A stretch of 64,000 bases of DNA from Methanosalsum natronophilum (GTDB lineage Archaea > Halobacteriota > Methanosarcinia > Methanosarcinales > Methanosarcinaceae): NCBI RefSeq assembly GCF_024808815.1, contig NZ_JANUCS010000001.1, forward strand, positions 1-64,000, read 5' to 3'. The notes under the pieces are model-generated. The model saw only the letters and a list, made by a program, of their open reading frames with translations. It was not told the DNA's origin and ran no database searches. A program made the position numbers and the translations under genes. Shown here one piece after another: positions 7,593-17,114 of this stretch (its first letter is position 1; every line of letters starts with the position of its first letter).

Positions 7593-9686
7593 ATGACAGA
7601 AAATAAATGGATAGATAAGTTTAAAATATTTTTTCGCAGATATTATTGGGATGATATACTAGAACTCGCAAATGAATACCCTGATAGAAAAAATGTGGTT
7701 GTAGACTTTTCTGACTTAGACAACTTTGATAGAAAGCTGGGTGATTATCTATTATATGAACCTGATGAAGTTTTACCTTCCGCAAATAACGCACTGAAAG
7801 AATTATTGGAACTGCAAATAGAAAAAGAAGTAAGTGATCTATATGTTAGGTTTATTCACATCCCTACTAAAATTCCTAACAGGGAACTTAGAAGTAAGCA
7901 CCTCTTAAAATTGCTTGCTATTGAAGGTATGATTAGAAAAGCAACCGAGGTAAGACCCAAAATAACCAATGCTGCTTTTTATTGCATGCGATGTGAGCAT
8001 GTCACAATGCTTCCTCAGTCAGGTCCAAAATTTACGGAACCCCATGAATGTGAAAACGATACATGTGGTAAAAGAGGACCTTTTAAGATACTTGTTGAAA
8101 AATCTACTTTTGTCGATGCTCAAAAATTGCAGATACAAGAATCACCGGAAAACCTAAAAGGTGGGACTCAACCACAAAGTCTTGACGTTGATGTCGAGAA
8201 TGATCTTGCTGGTATCGCTAAGCCTGGCGATAGGATTATCATTAACGGTATTTTAAGGTCACACCAAAGAACATTACGCGATGGGAAATCTCCATTTTAT
8301 GACTTGGTACTACATGCTAACTCAATAGAATATGTTGACAAAGAGTTTGATGAGCTTGAAATTACACCTGAAGATGAAGATAAAATCTTAGAACTTAGTC
8401 GAAATCCAAATATTTACAGTTTAGTTACAAAATCAATAGCACCTTCAATATATGGATACGAAGAGATAAAAGAAGCTTTGGCGATGCAACTTTTCTCTGG
8501 GGTTGCAAAGTACTTACCAGACGGTTCAAGGGTAAGAGGTGATATTCACATTCTATTTGTTGGTGATCCCGGTATTGCTAAAAGCCAACTGTTGAGATAT
8601 ATGGTTAAGCTTGCACCCCGGGGAGTTTTTGCTTCAGGTAAAAGTGCATCATCAAGTGGTTTAACAGCAGCTGCTGTAAGAGATGAAATGGGTGATGGAA
8701 GATGGACCTTAGAAGCAGGTGCACTCGTTATGGCAGATATGGGGGTAGCCGCGGTTGATGAGATGGATAAAATGAGGTCTGAAGATAAGAGTGCTTTGCA
8801 TGAAGCTATGGAACAACAAACAATATCTGTAGCCAAAGCGGGAATTATTGCAACACTTCGATCAAGATGTGCACTTCTTGGGGCTGCTAATCCTAAATAT
8901 GGAAGATTTGATCGATATGAGGGGATTGCACAACAGATAAATATGCCACCTGCCTTAATGTCTCGATTTGATTTGATTTTTGTAATGTTAGATACACCAA
9001 ATGAAGAGATGGATAACAGGATTGCAAAGCATATACTAAAATCTCATTTTGCAGGAGAAATGTCGGAACAGAAAAGAAAATTAGCTGGATCCTTAATAAC
9101 TGATTCAGATGTTCATACACAGATGGAACCCATTTTGCCACCAATTGATCCAGAACTTATGAGAAAGTATGTAGCATATTCTAGAAAAAAAATTTTCCCA
9201 ATTATGGACGAAAATGCCAGGCAGCATTTGATTGATTTTTATCTTGACCTTAGAAAAATGGGAGAAACGAAAGATGCACCTGTTCCAGTAACTGCAAGGC
9301 AATTAGAAGCACTTGTTAGATTGGCAGAGGCGAGTGCAAGGTTAAGATTAAGCAATACTGTTAGCTTAGAAGATGCTAAAAGAACCACTACAACTGTTTT
9401 TTCATGTTTAAAGCAAGTAGGCGTTGATCCAGACACAGGTACTTTTGATGTAGATTTTATAGAATCTGGAACAACTAAAAGTCAAAGAGATAAAATAAAA
9501 GTTGTGAAAGAAATAATTCGAAAGGTTGGTGAACGTCATGCTGGAGGCAATGCTCCACTTCATGAGATATATGAAGAAGCCGAACTTGAAGAAATTGATA
9601 GAGAACATGTAGAAGATCTTATTAATAAAATGAGTCGTCAAGGTGATCTTTTAAAACCTAAGAAAGACCATGTAAGAATAGTATAA
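7593..9686 (+). CDS. mcm: Replicative DNA helicase MCM
   Basis: The minichromosome maintenance helicase unwinds DNA at the replication fork as a homohexamer. In its 697 residues the N-terminal domain (1-260) contains a zinc site, C-x2-C at about residues 131-134 (CMRC) and C-x4-C at about 153-158 (CENDTC). The AAA+ core has Walker A GDPGIAKSQLL, Walker B VAAVDEMDKM, sensor 1 GAANPKYG and arginine finger SRFDL. A winged-helix domain closes the C-terminus. No intein is present. DUF424 follows 33 nt downstream. The run ferredoxin-TrmJ-MCM-DUF424-coiled coils reads as one plus-strand transcription unit. Confidence 0.96.
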   Translation: MTENKWIDKFKIFFRRYYWDDILELANEYPDRKNVVVDFSDLDNFDRKLGDYLLYEPDEVLPSANNALKELLELQIEKEVSDLYVRFIHIPTKIPNRELRSKHLLKLLAIEGMIRKATEVRPKITNAAFYCMRCEHVTMLPQSGPKFTEPHECENDTCGKRGPFKILVEKSTFVDAQKLQIQESPENLKGGTQPQSLDVDVENDLAGIAKPGDRIIINGILRSHQRTLRDGKSPFYDLVLHANSIEYVDKEFDELEITPEDEDKILELSRNPNIYSLVTKSIAPSIYGYEEIKEALAMQLFSGVAKYLPDGSRVRGDIHILFVGDPGIAKSQLLRYMVKLAPRGVFASGKSASSSGLTAAAVRDEMGDGRWTLEAGALVMADMGVAAVDEMDKMRSEDKSALHEAMEQQTISVAKAGIIATLRSRCALLGAANPKYGRFDRYEGIAQQINMPPALMSRFDLIFVMLDTPNEEMDNRIAKHILKSHFAGEMSEQKRKLAGSLITDSDVHTQMEPILPPIDPELMRKYVAYSRKKIFPIMDENARQHLIDFYLDLRKMGETKDAPVPVTARQLEALVRLAEASARLRLSNTVSLEDAKRTTTTVFSCLKQVGVDPDTGTFDVDFIESGTTKSQRDKIKVVKEIIRKVGERHAGGNAPLHEIYEEAELEEIDREHVEDLINKMSRQGDLLKPKKDHVRIV

Positions 9687-9718
9687 TAAGTATAGCATCA
9701 TGAAAAGGGTAAGTATAA

Positions 9719-10009
9719 ATGTACTTAAAAATCCATAGATCTGAAAGAGAAATTTTAGTTGCTGTGTGTGACAAAGAAATACTAGGAGCTAAACTAGTTG
9801 ATGGTAGTTTTGCTGTAAAATTAAATGAAGAGTTTTACAAGGGAGACTTAGTGGATGAAAATGTAGTTATTGATGCATTAAAATCCGCAACAACTGCTAA
9901 TATATTTGGGGAAAAAGCAATCAATTGTGCGATTAAGTGTAAGGTTATTAACCAAAATAACATAATTGAGATTGATGGAGTACCACATGCTCAGTTATTT
10001 AGAGTTTGA
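9719..10009 (+). CDS. DUF424 family protein
   Basis: A 96-residue archaeal protein of the DUF424 family, recognised by its N-terminal YLKIHRSEREILVAVCDKE, the central GEKAINCAIKC and the C-terminal GVPHAQLFRV. Function is unknown; its wide archaeal distribution suggests a basal information-processing role. It lies directly after mcm and before two coiled-coil genes on the same strand. Confidence 0.75.
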   Translation: MYLKIHRSEREILVAVCDKEILGAKLVDGSFAVKLNEEFYKGDLVDENVVIDALKSATTANIFGEKAINCAIKCKVINQNNIIEIDGVPHAQLFRV

Positions 10010-10053
10010 ATCAATATAATTTTTATTTGCACATATAGAATAAGGGTGAATGA

Positions 10054-10710
10054 ATGAACAATGCTAGTACAGATAATTCTGAAATTGAAATACTAACTAC
10101 CAATAAACTATTGGAGGGAGTAATAAAAAAACATGAAAAGCTTTTGGAAAACTATAAACAAGAGTTTGAGGAACTTGACAATAGGTTGAAATCGTTGAAA
10201 GATAATTATTACTCCCAAAAGAAAGAAAAGGATAGAATAATAGAAAGATGCGATGTTTTAAAAGAAAAAAGACAGCAACTTTACCATCAAGCAGAACAAG
10301 CTCTATGGGATTTTATTCATAAGTCTGATCAAGTGGATAGAAAAGTTCAAGATGATTTGATGGCATCTTTCAAGAAAGTAAGAAAAACAAAAAATATTGC
10401 TGATGAAAAGGAAGCAATTGACAATTTAAATAGTTATTTAAATGAGATTAACTCCAAAGATAAATCATTAAGTAAAATAATTTCATTGATTCAAGTAAAA
10501 GTTAATGAAGCTAGAATAGCAAGTGAAGAGTTTTTTTCCATTGATGGAACTGATATCAAGATACTAGAAGATATTCATAAAACTGATAAGATAATCAATG
10601 AGATAGGGCCTCGACATGAGTGGTTAGAGAAAAGAATAAAAAGTCATGAAGAAGCTCTTAATTACTGGAGTAATCAATACAATGCAGAAAAAACAGATGT
10701 GGTGGTTTGA
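10054..10710 (+). CDS. Archaeal coiled-coil protein, first of overlapping pair
   Basis: A 218-residue, highly charged protein that is predicted to be almost entirely helical. Residues ~20-90 and ~170-205 show heptad-like Leu/Ile spacing among Lys/Glu. A middle part (HKSDQVDRKVQDDLMASFKKVRKTKN) may break the coil. It belongs to a group of archaeal coiled-coil proteins sometimes misannotated as phosphoserine phosphatase; no phosphatase motif is visible. A GGTG-like Shine-Dalgarno precedes the ATG. Its stop overlaps the start of the next coiled-coil gene (TGATG), implying coupled translation and perhaps a heteromeric complex. Confidence 0.7.
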   Translation: MNNASTDNSEIEILTTNKLLEGVIKKHEKLLENYKQEFEELDNRLKSLKDNYYSQKKEKDRIIERCDVLKEKRQQLYHQAEQALWDFIHKSDQVDRKVQDDLMASFKKVRKTKNIADEKEAIDNLNSYLNEINSKDKSLSKIISLIQVKVNEARIASEEFFSIDGTDIKILEDIHKTDKIINEIGPRHEWLEKRIKSHEEALNYWSNQYNAEKTDVVV

Positions 10711-11627
10711 TGGATAATACTTCACCGCTCTCAGAGAAAGAACTAAAAAATAAAGTCAATGAGCTGAGAACACAATTAAATCATAACGAAAGAGCTTTGA
10801 AATCAGCTTTTAACGATTTAAGAATGCATCGCACAAATGTTGATGAAATTAAACAAAAAAGGGATGATCTTAACGCACGAGTTAAACAAAAAGTAGCTGA
10901 AGCCAAGAAACTAAAAGAAGAAAGAGATCGCATAAATAAAGAAATTGCACAAATTAAAGAAGAAAGAGATCGTTTGAAAAGTGAAAATGATAATAAAATT
11001 GAAACTATTTCTAAATTAAAAAGTAAAAGAAATGGCTTAAACCAAGAATCTAAAGGTAGTGTAGATTCCTTATCTAAAGCCTATAAAGATGAACTTGATG
11101 TCTTTCTAAAAGAAGATATACCTTTAAACCATGAAATAAATTTATTTGCAAGGCTTAAAGATTTAGGATACAGGTTGAAAACTGCTTCTAATGCAGATGA
11201 CGTTCATGAACAGATTATCGAAAGTTATGTGTCGTCCAAAGATATATACGAGCAAAGCAATGATTTAAGCACAAAAATAAAATCTTTGGCTGAGAAATCC
11301 CAACTTTATCATGAGCAAATGATTGCTCAATTTAAAGAAGTTGATGAATTAAGGAAAGAAGCTGATACATATCATGCTCAAATAAAAGAGATATATGCTA
11401 CAACTGATCCAATAAGAGCAAAGATTGATCCTCTTAAAGAATCTATAAATAAGCTGAGAGCGGAACTTGATGTTTACCTAGAAAAACTAAATGAAATACA
11501 AGCTGAAAAAGATAAAAAGAAAATGGAAGACAAGCATATCCAGGCAAAAGAAAAATTAGAGAATACAGGTAAAATGAGTTTAGAAGATTTGAAGGTTCTT
11601 ATGGAAAAAGGTGATTTAGAGCTTTAA
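10710..11627 (+). CDS. Archaeal coiled-coil protein, second of overlapping pair
   Basis: About 305 residues, nearly all coiled coil: Lys/Glu-rich heptads run over residues ~5-110 and ~165-285, with a short less-charged part around 115-165. It starts at the ATG within TGATG, where the upstream gene ends. Similar paired coiled-coil genes occur widely in archaea and are often called phosphoserine phosphatase in databases without support. An SMC-like or scaffolding role is possible but not shown by the sequence. It is convergent with the S-layer-domain gene; the ends are 84 nt apart. Confidence 0.7.
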   Translation: MDNTSPLSEKELKNKVNELRTQLNHNERALKSAFNDLRMHRTNVDEIKQKRDDLNARVKQKVAEAKKLKEERDRINKEIAQIKEERDRLKSENDNKIETISKLKSKRNGLNQESKGSVDSLSKAYKDELDVFLKEDIPLNHEINLFARLKDLGYRLKTASNADDVHEQIIESYVSSKDIYEQSNDLSTKIKSLAEKSQLYHEQMIAQFKEVDELRKEADTYHAQIKEIYATTDPIRAKIDPLKESINKLRAELDVYLEKLNEIQAEKDKKKMEDKHIQAKEKLENTGKMSLEDLKVLMEKGDLEL

Positions 11628-11700
11628 AGTTAAACAAACTTTTTACATAGGCTCTAGCACCAACTTATTGTCTTCCTCAGAAATTTAACTCAAGTTAGTC

Positions 11701-11717
11701 AAATAAATGATTTATTT
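11701..11717. terminator. Palindrome at convergent gene ends
   Basis: AAATAAAT-G-ATTTATTT is a perfect 8-bp inverted repeat that overlaps the stop codon of the S-layer-domain gene. It lies between two convergent genes. It may help end transcription, but such AT-only palindromes also occur by chance here. Confidence 0.3.
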
Positions 11718-12302
11718 CCTGCTCTTGAAGTTATTTACTAAAAGGAACCACATTAATATAAGCGAAAATACAAATATGGTACCATTTACACCTGATTCTG
11801 GAATAGTATCATTATCATGATTAACGTTGTCATTATTCATGTTTGAATTATATTGATCATTATTCACTTCTGGAGGGGGGAGTGTTGGATCTTGATATTG
11901 ATATACTGGATTGAAAGTAACAAGTTCACCATCTGGGCCTATATGTATTCCATCCACTGTTATATTAAATATTTTTTCAGAATTTTTCTTATAAATCAGC
12001 GAATCACCTTCAGAAAGAATATCTTCTTCAACAAGTTCACCGTTTTGAGTTAATTGAAGCCAAATATTTTGTTGTTCTAGGTTGACATAAGTAACTTTTA
12101 ATTCATAACCTTGATAAAACCTAGTCCATGTTTCTCCAGTTTCAAGAAAGAAACTTGATTCAACAGGTAATTCTATCTGAACAGAGTTGTTATCATCAAA
12201 ACTGTTTGGACTTGTAGATACTACAAATGGTTGCAAAAAAATGATTGTTAAAGTTATAATAAATATAAATATTAGATTTTTATTTTCTTTGTTTAGTCTC
12301 AT
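11712..12302 (-). CDS. Small S-layer-domain membrane protein
   Basis: About 196 residues. An N-terminal hydrophobic segment (IFIFIITLTIIFLQPFVV) acts as signal peptide. Residues ~45-140 resemble one copy of the S-layer duplication domain of Methanosarcina (YELKVTYVNLEQQNIWLQL, then DGIHIGPDGELVTFNPVYQY). An Asn/Asp-rich spacer follows, then a C-terminal membrane helix (TIFVFSLILMWFLLV) and basic tail NFKSRK, a sorting or anchoring signal. Typical S-layer proteins have two such domains and are much longer, so this is probably an accessory envelope protein. The preferred start is ATG at 12302, after AGGAAG; it overlaps the end of birA. Confidence 0.65.
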   Translation of the reverse strand: MRLNKENKNLIFIFIITLTIIFLQPFVVSTSPNSFDDNNSVQIELPVESSFFLETGETWTRFYQGYELKVTYVNLEQQNIWLQLTQNGELVEEDILSEGDSLIYKKNSEKIFNITVDGIHIGPDGELVTFNPVYQYQDPTLPPPEVNNDQYNSNMNNDNVNHDNDTIPESGVNGTIFVFSLILMWFLLVNNFKSRK

Positions 12303-13266
12303 AATTACATCTTCCTGCAATCACTTCTTGTGTCCCAGAGTCTTTTGTTTGCACAACAAGAGAGCCTCTTTCAGTAATATTTATAGCTTTTCCTACAATA
12401 GACATATTTGGTGCACTAATTGATACTTCTTTGCCAATAGTATCTGAAAGTTCAGTCCACTCTTGAAGAATTGACTGAAAGGGTTGGGACTTAAACTTAA
12501 TGTAGTATTGGTCAAGATTGTTCAGAAGGACTCGGAATAAATCTATTTTCTTTATTGGGTAACCAAGTTCTTTTTTTAGAGTTGTGCTATTTTTTCTTAG
12601 CTCCTCATCTCCAAGATCCTGTATATCATTGTTTACATTTATGCCAATACCAACCACTACAAATTCTAGCTGATCCAGTTCTGCACCAATTTCTGTTAGA
12701 ATTCCACATACTTTTTTTCCATTAATTAAAATGTCATTTGGCCATTTTATAGAAGCATCTAAACCAAAACTTCTTATAGTCCTTGCAACTGCTATACCTG
12801 ATATAAGAGTAATTCGAGATGAATTTACTATCGATGTCCTTGGCTTTAATATAACTGAAAGCCACATTCCACCTAAGTCAGAGTACCAAACTTTCCCCAT
12901 TCTCCCTCGACCCTTCTTTTGAGTTTCAGAGACTATAACTGTACCTTCCTTTTCAATATTAGCAATTTTTTTAGCAACATCATTAGTCGAATTAGTCTCC
13001 TTATAGTATAATATTTTTTTACCAAGTATTTCAGTTTCAAGCTCAGATAATAAGTTTTCCGCATAGAGATTGTCTGGTGTATACTCTAAAGAATAGCCAA
13101 GTTTGGGCTTAGAGGATATAGGATATCCTTGTTTCTGTAATAATTTAATATGTTTCCAGACCATTGTCCTAGAAATCTTAAGGACTGTACCTATATACTC
13201 TCCAGATACAGCATCCTCCTCAGCTTTTTTGAGGATTTTAAGTATACTTGTTTTTTGATCTTCCAA
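12280..13266 (-). CDS. birA: Biotin--protein ligase with N-terminal HTH (BirA)
   Basis: The enzyme activates biotin as biotinyl-AMP and attaches it to the carrier lysine of biotin enzymes, here evidently PycB. Residues 1-65 form a winged-helix DNA-binding domain (SGEYIGTVLKISRTMVWKHIKLL). The catalytic domain has the biotinyl-AMP loop KGRGRMGKVW, IKWPNDILINGKKVCGILTE, and a C-terminal SH3-like domain. The 328-residue length is typical of the bifunctional ligase/repressor type, so it may regulate itself or pyc. It starts at TTG, preceded by GGGGA. It lies 381 nt downstream of pycA on the same strand. Confidence 0.93.
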   Translation of the reverse strand: MEDQKTSILKILKKAEEDAVSGEYIGTVLKISRTMVWKHIKLLQKQGYPISSKPKLGYSLEYTPDNLYAENLLSELETEILGKKILYYKETNSTNDVAKKIANIEKEGTVIVSETQKKGRGRMGKVWYSDLGGMWLSVILKPRTSIVNSSRITLISGIAVARTIRSFGLDASIKWPNDILINGKKVCGILTEIGAELDQLEFVVVGIGINVNNDIQDLGDEELRKNSTTLKKELGYPIKKIDLFRVLLNNLDQYYIKFKSQPFQSILQEWTELSDTIGKEVSISAPNMSIVGKAINITERGSLVVQTKDSGTQEVIAGRCNYETKQRK

Positions 13267-13647
13267 AATATCCCCACATAATTTTATTTTATATGTGAAT
13301 TATTATATTGCTTTGAACAATATGTATACATTATAATTATTAATATTTTAATCTAAAATAATTATTTAAAACGTTTTAAAGAACCAATTATTCTATAACA
13401 GTCCATATAAAGTAACTCTCTTTATAATCATTATATGATAGTGATATTAGAAAAAACATTCAGCAAAACTCTAAGAACAAACTTACTTATTTGATATTTA
13501 TACATTTTCATAGTTGTTAATAAAAAAGTTGATATCGCTATCTTGTTGGCGATAGCTATAGTATAGAATAATAAAGTAATTAGCTGAATATTTCTATTGA
13601 CAGCCTAGATTGAACCAATTTTTTAAAACCAAATAAGCCTAATAAGA
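13267..13647 (-). promoter_or_regulatory. 381-nt region between pycA and birA
   Basis: No gene is seen. The right part, just past the pycA stop, holds an imperfect hairpin around 13528-13560 (ATCGCTATC, loop, GATAGCTAT) that could mark the end of the pyc transcript. The left part, next to birA, is very AT-rich and should hold the birA promoter. As BirA has an HTH domain, an autoregulatory operator could be here, but I could not single one out. Confidence 0.35.
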
Positions 13648-15141
13648 TTATTTAGGCTTACGACGATCTAGTTCTTGGGTAGATTCCATGTAGGATTTTA
13701 CTGCAGCTGCCACTGCTGCTACTTTTGGATTATAGTCGTCAAGTGCAGAAGCTAAAGTTCGGCTTGCCTTTGAATCCGCATCTACAATCTTTTTTACTTC
13801 TTCAAGTATATTGTTATCTTCTATAAAGTGAGTTGTCAAGTTACCTTCTTTGAATTCTGAATTTGAAAGAACAGCTCTATGAAATGGAAGATTTGTAGTG
13901 ACACCTACTACCACATATTCATAAAGTGCACGTTTCATTCGATTTATTGCTTCGTCCCTATCACGTCCCCATACAGAAAGTTTTGAAATCATAGAATCAT
14001 AGTAAGGCGATATTGTGTATCCAACATGAACTCCACTATCCACCCTCACACCAGGTCCACCGGCTGACCTATATCTTCGGATTTTTCCTGGTGAAGGAGC
14101 AAAATCATTCAATGGATCTTCTGCATTAATTCTGCATTCAATTGCACAGCCGTTTATTTTAATATCATCTTGCTTATATGGTAATTCTTCACCGTATGCT
14201 ATTTTTAATTGGTCTTTAGCGAGGTCTATACCAGTTATTAGTTCAGTTATTGGGTGTTCTACCTGCAATCTTGTATTAACTTCCAAGAAATAAAAATCAC
14301 CTTTCGAGTATAAAAACTCAACAGTTCCTGCATTTTCATAGTTAATTGTTTTTGCAGCTTTAACAGCTGCTTCACCCATAGTTTCCCTGAATTCTGGTGT
14401 CATTACTGGAGAAGGAGCTTCTTCGATCAATTTTTGATGTCTTCGTTGAATAGAACACTCTCTATCAGATACATATATAGTATTCCCATATTTGTCAGCT
14501 AAAATTTGAAACTCAATATGTCTTGGTTCCGGGAGATATTTCTCAATGAAAACCGTTGGATCACCAAAGGTAGATTTAGCTACTGATTGTATTGAACGAA
14601 CAGATGCTGCAAACTTTTCTTTTGAATGCACCACTTTCATCCCAATACCACCACCCCCTGCAGAAGCTTTTATCATTACAGGATAGCCAATCGAATCAGC
14701 TATTTCCATAGCTTCATCTACATTATCTATAGGTTCACCGGTACCAGGAACGACTGGAACACCAGCTTTTTCCATAATCTCACGTGCAGAAATTTTGCTT
14801 CCCATTTTCCTAATTGCTTCGCTTGGAGGGCCTATGAATGTAATACCCGCTTTGTCACAAGCATCCGCAAAATTAGCATTCTCTGAGAGAAAACCATAGC
14901 CTGGATGTATGGCATCTACACCGCTTTTCTCAGCAACATCAAGGATTTTATCTATATTCAAATAGCTTTTACTTGCAGGTGGCTCACCTATAGCATAAGC
15001 TTCATCTGCATATTTTGTAAATAGAGCATTGCTATCAGCATCGGAATAAACACCTACCGTAGAGATACCAAGTTCTTTACAAGCACGCATAACTCTAATA
15101 GCAATTTCTCCTCTGTTCGCAACAAGAACTTTATCAAACAT
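13648..15141 (-). CDS. pycA: Pyruvate carboxylase subunit A (biotin carboxylase)
   Basis: PycA carboxylates the biotin on PycB using ATP and bicarbonate, supplying oxaloacetate for the incomplete TCA pathway. Its 497 residues show the biotin carboxylase fold: N-terminal [20 protein letters not shown]-grasp glycine loop [13 protein letters not shown], catalytic HIEFQILAD and [36 protein letters not shown], and RINAEDP. The C-terminal ~50 residues are a lineage-specific tail. It lies 19 nt after pycB. This separate alpha/beta arrangement is characteristic of methanogens. Confidence 0.96.
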   Translation of the reverse strand: MFDKVLVANRGEIAIRVMRACKELGISTVGVYSDADSNALFTKYADEAYAIGEPPASKSYLNIDKILDVAEKSGVDAIHPGYGFLSENANFADACDKAGITFIGPPSEAIRKMGSKISAREIMEKAGVPVVPGTGEPIDNVDEAMEIADSIGYPVMIKASAGGGGIGMKVVHSKEKFAASVRSIQSVAKSTFGDPTVFIEKYLPEPRHIEFQILADKYGNTIYVSDRECSIQRRHQKLIEEAPSPVMTPEFRETMGEAAVKAAKTINYENAGTVEFLYSKGDFYFLEVNTRLQVEHPITELITGIDLAKDQLKIAYGEELPYKQDDIKINGCAIECRINAEDPLNDFAPSPGKIRRYRSAGGPGVRVDSGVHVGYTISPYYDSMISKLSVWGRDRDEAINRMKRALYEYVVVGVTTNLPFHRAVLSNSEFKEGNLTTHFIEDNNILEEVKKIVDADSKASRTLASALDDYNPKVAAVAAAVKSYMESTQELDRRKPK

Positions 15142-15160
15142 AAAGAATCACACCAGCCAT

Positions 15161-16897
15161 TTATTCAATTAACATTAGTATATCGCCTGTGCTAACAGAA
15201 TCGCCATTTGACACATATATTTCTTTAACTGTGCCACTCTGTGATGCACTTACTGAATTTTCCATTTTCATTGCTTCAATAACACATAAAGTGTCGCCAG
15301 CTTCTACTTGATCCCCTGTATCAACATCAACTGAGAGAACCACACCTTGCATATCACATTTAACACTACCTTTACTTTCTATAGGATTTTGTGGCTTATC
15401 TTTTTCACTGTTCTCTGAAATATTCAAAGTTCCTGATTTTGGTTCCACTTTTACGTTGAAAACGTCTCCTTCTACTTCAACTTTAAATTCAGTTGGATAA
15501 CTGGTATTCTGAGAAATAATATCTTTACAATCGTTAGCCATTACAGGCGTAAGAACTTCTGGTTCAAGTTCACCTTTTAAAAACTTGGGTGCTACCGAAG
15601 GATAAAGAATATAAGTTAAAATATCTTCTTCTTTTTTAATTATACCCATTTCTTCAGCTTGAAGCTTCATTTTATCGTATTCTGGTGATAATAGGTCAGC
15701 CGGTCGAGATGTGATAGGAGTTTCTTCCCCAATAATCATAGCAACAAAATCTTGATCCATTGGTTTTGGGGGTCGCCCATAGAGACCTCTCACATAATCT
15801 TTAACTTCCTTTGGCACGACTTTGTATCTCTCTCCCATTAATACATTTAAAACAGCTTGAGTTCCCACTATTTGGCTAGTTGGGGTTACAAGTGGTGGAT
15901 ATCCAAGTTCAGCTCTTACACGTGGCATCTCTTCAAGGACTTCTTCATATTTGTCAAGTGCATTTTGTTCCTTTAATTGAGATACTAGATTTGATAGCAT
16001 ACCACCTGGAATTTGGTATAAGAGAACATTTGTATCAATTTGTTCAGATATTGGGTCAAGAATACATTGATATTTTGATTTCAGGTTTCTAAAATAGAGG
16101 GCTGCTTCGGTCATACATTTTAGATCCAGGCCTGTTTCATAAGGTGTACCTTGCAAACCCGCCACTATAGATTCAGAAGGGGGTTGGGAAGTTCCCCACG
16201 AAAGAGGAGATAAAGCCGTATCTAATATATCTACTCCTGCCTCACAAGCTGCCATATAGCTCATTGGAGCCATGCCAGATGTACAGTGTGAGTGGAGTGC
16301 AATTGGTAATGATATTTCATCTTTAAGCGATTGAATCAAACTTTTTGCATTATGTGGGGATATCAGTCCGGCCATATCTTTAATGCACAATGAATCACAA
16401 CCCATATGTTCAAGTTCTTTTGCAAACTCAACATATTTTTCAGTGGTATGTACCGGGCTAATTGTATAAGATATAGCACCCTGGACATGTGCTCCTATAT
16501 CAGTTGCTGTCTTAATTGAAGTTTGCATGTTTCTAACATCATTCACAGCATCAAATATCCTAAATATATCAATACCATTTTCAAAAGCTTTAGACACAAA
16601 TTTTTCAACTACATCATCTGAGTAGTGTCTGTATCCTACAAGATTTTGGCCTCTTAGCAACATCTGTGCCTTAGTCTTTCTCATATGTTGCTTAATTTCT
16701 CTTAACCTAACCCACGGATCCTCATTAAGATACCTTATACATGTATCAAATGTTGCACCCCCCCACATCTCAAGTGAAAAATAGCCAGCCTCATCTAACT
16801 TGTCTATTACTGGAAGCATATCTTCTGTACGCATTCTAGTTGCTAGTAGAGATTGATGTGCATCTCGTAGAACAGTTTCTGTTATTTTAACTTTCAT
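15161..16897 (-). CDS. pycB: Pyruvate carboxylase subunit B (carboxyltransferase and biotin carrier)
   Basis: PycB transfers the carboxyl group from biotin to pyruvate. Residues 1-~300 are the HMGL-like TIM barrel (ITETVLRDAHQSLLATRMRTEDML, MWGGATFDTCIRYL, GYRHYSDDVVEKFV, and metal ligands in PIALHSHCTSG). Residues ~300-460 are the carboxyltransferase C-terminal region. Residues ~505-578 are the biotinyl domain, with biotin attachment lysine in VIEAMKMENSV. A short linker carries the LSENSEKDKPQNP-like stretch. It is first in the pycB-pycA unit, with birA downstream. GAGG precedes the ATG by about 8 nt. A TGTAC/GTACA inverted repeat lies upstream at 16973-16988. Confidence 0.96.
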   Translation of the reverse strand: MKVKITETVLRDAHQSLLATRMRTEDMLPVIDKLDEAGYFSLEMWGGATFDTCIRYLNEDPWVRLREIKQHMRKTKAQMLLRGQNLVGYRHYSDDVVEKFVSKAFENGIDIFRIFDAVNDVRNMQTSIKTATDIGAHVQGAISYTISPVHTTEKYVEFAKELEHMGCDSLCIKDMAGLISPHNAKSLIQSLKDEISLPIALHSHCTSGMAPMSYMAACEAGVDILDTALSPLSWGTSQPPSESIVAGLQGTPYETGLDLKCMTEAALYFRNLKSKYQCILDPISEQIDTNVLLYQIPGGMLSNLVSQLKEQNALDKYEEVLEEMPRVRAELGYPPLVTPTSQIVGTQAVLNVLMGERYKVVPKEVKDYVRGLYGRPPKPMDQDFVAMIIGEETPITSRPADLLSPEYDKMKLQAEEMGIIKKEEDILTYILYPSVAPKFLKGELEPEVLTPVMANDCKDIISQNTSYPTEFKVEVEGDVFNVKVEPKSGTLNISENSEKDKPQNPIESKGSVKCDMQGVVLSVDVDTGDQVEAGDTLCVIEAMKMENSVSASQSGTVKEIYVSNGDSVSTGDILMLIE

Positions 16898-16972
16898 ATT
16901 TTAACCTCTGGAAATGATATAGGTTTTTTAAATGTAAAAGTAAATTTACCTAGTTAAAAACTATAAATAAAT

Positions 16973-16988
16973 TGTACCATATAGTACA
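16973..16988. promoter_or_regulatory. TGTAC/GTACA inverted repeat upstream of pycB
   Basis: TGTAC (16973-16977) and GTACA (16984-16988) form a short inverted repeat next to a TATA-like TTTATTTATA readable on the minus strand at about 16961-16971. It could be a regulator site for pycBA. Five-bp arms in AT-rich DNA are weak evidence. Confidence 0.25.
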
Positions 16989-17114
16989 GCTTAATTTATT
17001 AATATTATGGTTTCATTTATATATTAACTAATGAAACAAATAGTAGATAAAAAAATAAAAGTATAGAAAAAGGTGAAATATCATATTTTTGCAATAAATA
17101 TGTACTACATAAAA

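Noticed and set aside
10710-11627. Phosphoserine phosphatase annotation for coiled-coil protein
   Set aside because: No HAD-type DxDxT motif or any other phosphatase motif; sequence is coiled coil throughout.
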